64,000 bases of DNA. It comes from Pyropia yezoensis. Its lineage: Eukaryota > Rhodophyta > Bangiophyceae > Bangiales > Bangiaceae. Each line of letters starts with the position of its first letter. Position 1 is the first letter of the stretch. Below are positions 60,022 through 64,000 of the stretch, in pieces. The notes under the pieces were generated by a model. That model searched no databases. It saw only the letters and a list, made by a program, of their open reading frames with translations, and had not been told where the DNA came from. A program made the position numbers and the translations under genes. The stretch is taken from NCBI GenBank assembly GCA_009829735.1, contig CM020619.1, forward strand, positions 11,833,777 through 11,897,776, read 5' to 3'.

Positions 60022-63000
60022 TCACGTTGAGGGAGGGCTGTTAGGGTCTATCTCATTCCGGGCACAGTACGCCCGGACCTTCTCAGCGGGAAGGTCCTCC
60101 ACATACTCCCACGTATCATCCTTGGCTTTGTAGCCAAACCAACGCACCCTCAACATGAGGCGGTCAGTGTCTTCATCCCATCCGTGGTCGATGAACTTAT
60201 CGAACACGTACTCCTGCGGGCCCTGTTTGGCCGCAGGCAGTGAGGGGAGGCGCCACGACTTCAACGCACGTGCCCAAGCTGGGTCGCCTGCAGGCGGTGG
60301 TGCAACTTTGACCACGTCCTGTCCGTTCACTGTGCGGACCCCATCGTCACGTTCGATGGTGAAGCGCCGCCCATCAGTACGAAGGACCTGGTACGGTCCC
60401 TTCGTCTGGAATACCAGCTTACCCCCAGTTGGGGTGTGCGAGTGTACCAGCACCCAGTCACCCTGCTCGGGGACATGTTTAGCATTGCGCACCTTTTTGT
60501 CAAAGGTACGCTTGTAGCGCTTTTGTGCTTTGTCCATCTCAGCCCTGACTTTAGGGATGAGGTTTTCAAGCCTAGCGGCGAACTCCGCCTTACTCTCAGT
60601 AGGAGTAGGCGTACTGCCACCATCCTCCCTAGTTGGGAGCGACCGCCGCACGGCAATAGACCGCACGCGACGGGGGGTCACAAAAGCGAGGGGTACTTCC
60701 CCTGTAGATGAGTGAACCTGCGAATTGTAGGCAGTAGTAAGGATAGAAATGTATTGGTCCCACGTCTTCACGTGCTCACTCACATAGTGGCGCAGCTGCC
60801 TCACAATAGTTTTGTTGAAGCGCTCCACCTGCCCATTAGTTTGTGGGTGGTAGGGGGTGGCATAGTTTGCCTTAACCCCCAACATATCCAGCACTCCCTG
60901 AAACAGTACGGACGCAAATTGCGGTCCATTGTCCGATAGTGTACTATCTGGGATGCCATACGCGGCAACCCAGTGATCTAGGAAGGCTGACACGACCGAC
61001 ATGGCCGTGATCTCTGCCAGTGGGATCGCTCGCGTAAGTTTCGTGAAGCGGTCACAGATGACCAGGAGGTACTGGTTGCCCTCCTCGGTCACGGGCAGTG
61101 GCCCAAGGATGTCCATCGCCAACGCGGCGAAGGGCTCCTTGGCCGGGAACAATAGCATAGCCGTACTAGGCCGCCGTTCCATCAGACGATTCTGTGCACA
61201 ACTTGTGCAGGCAGCCACCCAACTGTAGATGTCCACAACCATGGACGGCCAGTAGTACCTGGTCCTCAGGGTCTGGTACAGTTTACTAGACCCCAGGTGT
61301 CCACCCGTGGGAGCGTTGTGCTCCCTCTCAAGGATACTGTCCTTGAGGGATGCGGGGACGACAAGTTGTTCGGTCCCCTGGAATACCCCCCTCCTCATGA
61401 GGAGGCCATCGTCTCCCAGAAAGAAGCGCGTCTCAACCACCGTATCCAGTATATCCCTCTGCGACTTGCAGAAGGGATCCTCGGCCTGGGCCTTCACCAC
61501 CTCGTCCAGGGACAGGGGCAAGTACTTCTTGTTCCCTGGCGCCTCGGGGTTCAACGCCTGACCCGAGCGCGTGACTACCCCCACAATGGGGATGTCCTCA
61601 TCGACTGGGTTAGTGTCCAGCCCCTCGGTAGGTACCCGAGAGAGGCCGTCGGCAAGGGCATGTTGCCTGCCAGGTCGGTACTCAATGTCAAAGTTGAAGG
61701 GTGCCAGTCGCACCCTCCACCGGTTGAGACGAGTGTTCGTACAGTCCGTCTTAAAGATGAACTGCAACGCGCGGTGGTCACAGCGGATGAGGAACTTCTC
61801 ACCCTCCAGGTAGTGACGAAGTGACGTCACCGCCCACACCACTGCGAGTCCTTCCAACTCGGTGACTCCGTAGTTCTTCTCGGCCGAGTTCAGCCCCTTA
61901 CTAAAGTATCCCACCGGCAAGTACTCCTTGTCCGGCTGCTGCTGAAGCAACACACAACCAAGTTGGTCGTAGCTAGCGTCCACATCCAGGATGTAGTGGC
62001 CTCCCAACCTGGGAATTGCCAAGATGGGGGGCTTCAGCAGAAGGTCCCGAAGAGTCTCAAAGGATTCCTGCTCCACCCGACTTGGGGGAGGCAGGTTCTT
62101 CGGTAGCGTTGAGCTCACTAGCTCATTCAACGGCTTCGCCACCTTGGCGAAGCCCTTGGTGAAACGTCGGTACACGTTACACATCCCGAGGAAGCTCCTC
62201 ATCTGGGTCTGGGTCCGGGGGTACTGAGCCTTACGTATGGCCCTCAAGTTCTTCTCGTTAACACTGAGACGCCCCGGACGGACAACATGTCCGAAGTACT
62301 CCACCTCTTGAGTGAAGAGGTGGCACTTACTCGCCTTCAGTGACACACCGGCGTCAGCAAGTAGCTTGAACACCTGGCCAAGATGGCCAATGTGTTCCTC
62401 CGGACTTCGGGAGAACACAATGATATCGTCTAGGTACACAAGACAGATCTGCCACCGTACTCCGGCCAGAATCATGTCCATAGCGCGCTGGAAAGTTGCC
62501 GGCGCGTTACACAGACCAAACGGTAGACGTTTGCACTGGTAGGTACCACAGTGACAGGTAAAGGTAGTTTTATGCCTGTCCTCCGGGGCAATGGGAATTT
62601 GCCAGTACCCCGCGTTACTGTCCAGGGTAGAGAACACGTTTGCCTCCCCCAGAGAGTCCAGACAGTCATCCATCCTAGGTAGGGGATAACTGTCCTTCAC
62701 CGTGCTCTCGTTGAGCTTACGGTAGTCGATACAAAACCGGGGGGTCCCATCAACTTTGGGGACGATAACCGCCGGACTCGCCCACTCGGCGTTGCTGGCC
62801 TCGATCACATCGAGGGCCTCCATGCGAGCAACTTGCTCCTTGATGAGGGCCCTTGAACGAGGTCCTTCCCTATACGGTTGTTGGCGTATAGGGGGTGCAC
62901 CGGGCTTCAACTCGATCCGGTGGTGGGTGGCTCTCATGAGTCCCAATTGACCATCCCACAACTTGTGATATTGGTCCAAGAGGCGTTCAACTTGAACCCT

Positions 63001-64000
63001 CAACCTGGTGGGAACACCCTCCATGTTCACATGGGGCCGAGGAGAGGTGGCCGACTTGGCTTGATGCTTCTCCTTTCCGGACTTCGGGTCGCTACTTGCG
63101 CCCGCGTTGAGGGTGACCGCTACTACCGGTCCCTCATGTTGGTCGATATAGCCGAACTTGGCTCCCGACTTGAAGTACTTGGGCGTCGGACTCAGGTTCA
63201 TCACCTGGATCCTCCACGGGACTCCGGCTTTGGAGTCCATCGTGCCAAGGGCAACATGCACTCGGTGCTTGCGAGCAAGACGGGGGTTAGGGTGCACCAA
63301 CCCGTTCCCCGTATGATCAGTTACAACGTCAACGTGCGCCACCGAGTTGGGGGGCAACGTGACTTTACGGGCGAAACGCAGGGTAGCAGTAAACCCTTCC
63401 CTCACAGAGCAAACAGCCTTCGACTGTGAGACTGTCACAGGAGCCACAGACTTTCCCTTACCAAGGATGGGGATAGTCTCCCCATTCATCAACTTGACCC
63501 AGTACTCGGGGCCACAGATCAAAGGCACTTGTGTTACGACATAAGGGGTACCCAGAAGCAGGGGTACCGATATATTCTCAACTACACCATAGGTCACGTC
63601 GACCTCATGGGTCCCCAACCTAGTTGGTAGGGTCACGGCACCAACGATGGGAAGTACCCCACCATTGATGTCAATCATATGGTCAGCCTTGGACCTCCAG
63701 CGTTGGAGCTTCACCTCCTTTGGTAATAGCGACTTGCGTATCAAAGAGGCTCCTGACCCGGTATCAAGCACGATACGGGCACAACAGGCGCGGCCGGGGG
63801 CAAGTTGCACCCGTCCAGCCACCTGGAAGTTCTCACCCGTCAGCACCGCGATGACCCGACGTGGGTTTACGTTCTTGGGGAGTCCTACCCGAGGTGGGCG
63901 GACTCCCTTAGGTCGCCGCAGTATCCGGCACGGTTGGTTCGTCCTCCTGGCCCACTTGGCCGAGGCTGCCGTTGTGAGCTTCGGACGACCAGCCCCAACG
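60022..64000 (-). CDS. Pol of element F: PR-RT-RNase H-integrase-chromodomain (start beyond window)
   Basis: Intact Pol, open from the window edge to the stop at 60022 (ATG-independent; entered by frameshift in relatives). Protease VLDTGSGASLIRK near 63770; RT FCIDYRKLNE, LPFGLCNAPATFQ, and YLDD near 62430; RNase H LDVDASYDQLGC and NYGVTELEGLAVVWA; integrase zinc finger REHNAPTGGHLG...CTSCAQNR and D-D-E core (AMDILGPLP, LSDNGPQFAS, NGQVERFNKT); and a chromodomain EYVFDKFIDHGWDED...TWEYVEDLPAEKV. No stop or frameshift is seen. With the intact antisense ORF and LTR this is the best candidate for a recently active element; its gag and 5' LTR are outside. Confidence 0.95.
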   Translation of the reverse strand, partial: VGAGRPKLTTAASAKWARRTNQPCRILRRPKGVRPPRVGLPKNVNPRRVIAVLTGENFQVAGRVQLAPGRACCARIVLDTGSGASLIRKSLLPKEVKLQRWRSKADHMIDINGGVLPIVGAVTLPTRLGTHEVDVTYGVVENISVPLLLGTPYVVTQVPLICGPEYWVKLMNGETIPILGKGKSVAPVTVSQSKAVCSVREGFTATLRFARKVTLPPNSVAHVDVVTDHTGNGLVHPNPRLARKHRVHVALGTMDSKAGVPWRIQVMNLSPTPKYFKSGAKFGYIDQHEGPVVAVTLNAGASSDPKSGKEKHQAKSATSPRPHVNMEGVPTRLRVQVERLLDQYHKLWDGQLGLMRATHHRIELKPGAPPIRQQPYREGPRSRALIKEQVARMEALDVIEASNAEWASPAVIVPKVDGTPRFCIDYRKLNESTVKDSYPLPRMDDCLDSLGEANVFSTLDSNAGYWQIPIAPEDRHKTTFTCHCGTYQCKRLPFGLCNAPATFQRAMDMILAGVRWQICLVYLDDIIVFSRSPEEHIGHLGQVFKLLADAGVSLKASKCHLFTQEVEYFGHVVRPGRLSVNEKNLRAIRKAQYPRTQTQMRSFLGMCNVYRRFTKGFAKVAKPLNELVSSTLPKNLPPPSRVEQESFETLRDLLLKPPILAIPRLGGHYILDVDASYDQLGCVLLQQQPDKEYLPVGYFSKGLNSAEKNYGVTELEGLAVVWAVTSLRHYLEGEKFLIRCDHRALQFIFKTDCTNTRLNRWRVRLAPFNFDIEYRPGRQHALADGLSRVPTEGLDTNPVDEDIPIVGVVTRSGQALNPEAPGNKKYLPLSLDEVVKAQAEDPFCKSQRDILDTVVETRFFLGDDGLLMRRGVFQGTEQLVVPASLKDSILEREHNAPTGGHLGSSKLYQTLRTRYYWPSMVVDIYSWVAACTSCAQNRLMERRPSTAMLLFPAKEPFAALAMDILGPLPVTEEGNQYLLVICDRFTKLTRAIPLAEITAMSVVSAFLDHWVAAYGIPDSTLSDNGPQFASVLFQGVLDMLGVKANYATPYHPQTNGQVERFNKTIVRQLRHYVSEHVKTWDQYISILTTAYNSQVHSSTGEVPLAFVTPRRVRSIAVRRSLPTREDGGSTPTPTESKAEFAARLENLIPKVRAEMDKAQKRYKRTFDKKVRNAKHVPEQGDWVLVHSHTPTGGKLVFQTKGPYQVLRTDGRRFTIERDDGVRTVNGQDVVKVAPPPAGDPAWARALKSWRLPSLPAAKQGPQEYVFDKFIDHGWDEDTDRLMLRVRWFGYKAKDDTWEYVEDLPAEKVRAYCARNEIDPNSPPST

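Overview
The window is a heap of nested retrotransposons from a GC-rich eukaryotic nuclear genome. It holds at least nine Ty3/Gypsy-type or related LTR elements or fragments, one KDZ-type zinc-finger/Ulp1 gene and one cut-down DDE-transposase gene. I could not support any host housekeeping gene, rRNA, tRNA or CRISPR array. The mix (GC-rich Gypsy elements with chromodomains, a DIRS-like reverse transcriptase, KDZ-type genes) would fit a red alga of the Porphyra/Pyropia kind. That is an inference; no taxonomic marker is present. There is one 500-base assembly gap (14632-15131).

Layout. 1-3176: 3' end of element A (+): pol end, antisense ORF, 3' LTR. 3376-4607: transposase remnant. 4608-23647: element B (-): 3' LTR, antisense-strand ORF, two nested intruders (element I, +, 8.5-14.6 kb; element C, -, 15.1-16.2 kb), then pol, gag, PBS and 5' LTR. 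23877-26117: inverted internal pol fragment J of B's family. 26.1-29.7 kb: mostly unassigned. 29672-33433: SWIM/zinc/Ulp1 gene (-) with three nonsense codons. 33637-44575: element H (+), an LTR/PBS/gag element followed by a DIRS-like RT and split by element G (-, 36432-44214). 44576-57159: element E (+), split in gag by element D (-, 45461-54372) and cut in pol by element F (-, 57160 to the window end).

How the parts work together. Families A/C/E/F/G (one LTR family), B/J, D and I encode Gag with one zinc knuckle and Pol in the order protease, RT, RNase H, integrase and, where the 3' end is present, a C-terminal chromodomain. Gag and Pol lie in overlapping frames joined by a slippery heptamer: G GGA AAC in B, I and E, A AAA AAC in D. 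Elements A, B, F and G carry one more long ORF, convergent to pol and placed between pol and the 3' LTR. Its protein family is conserved between two quite different LTR families and is not one I recognise. The coding regions are also packed with short perfect palindromes. These features, and decay by nonsense codons with few frameshifts, are the main points of interest.
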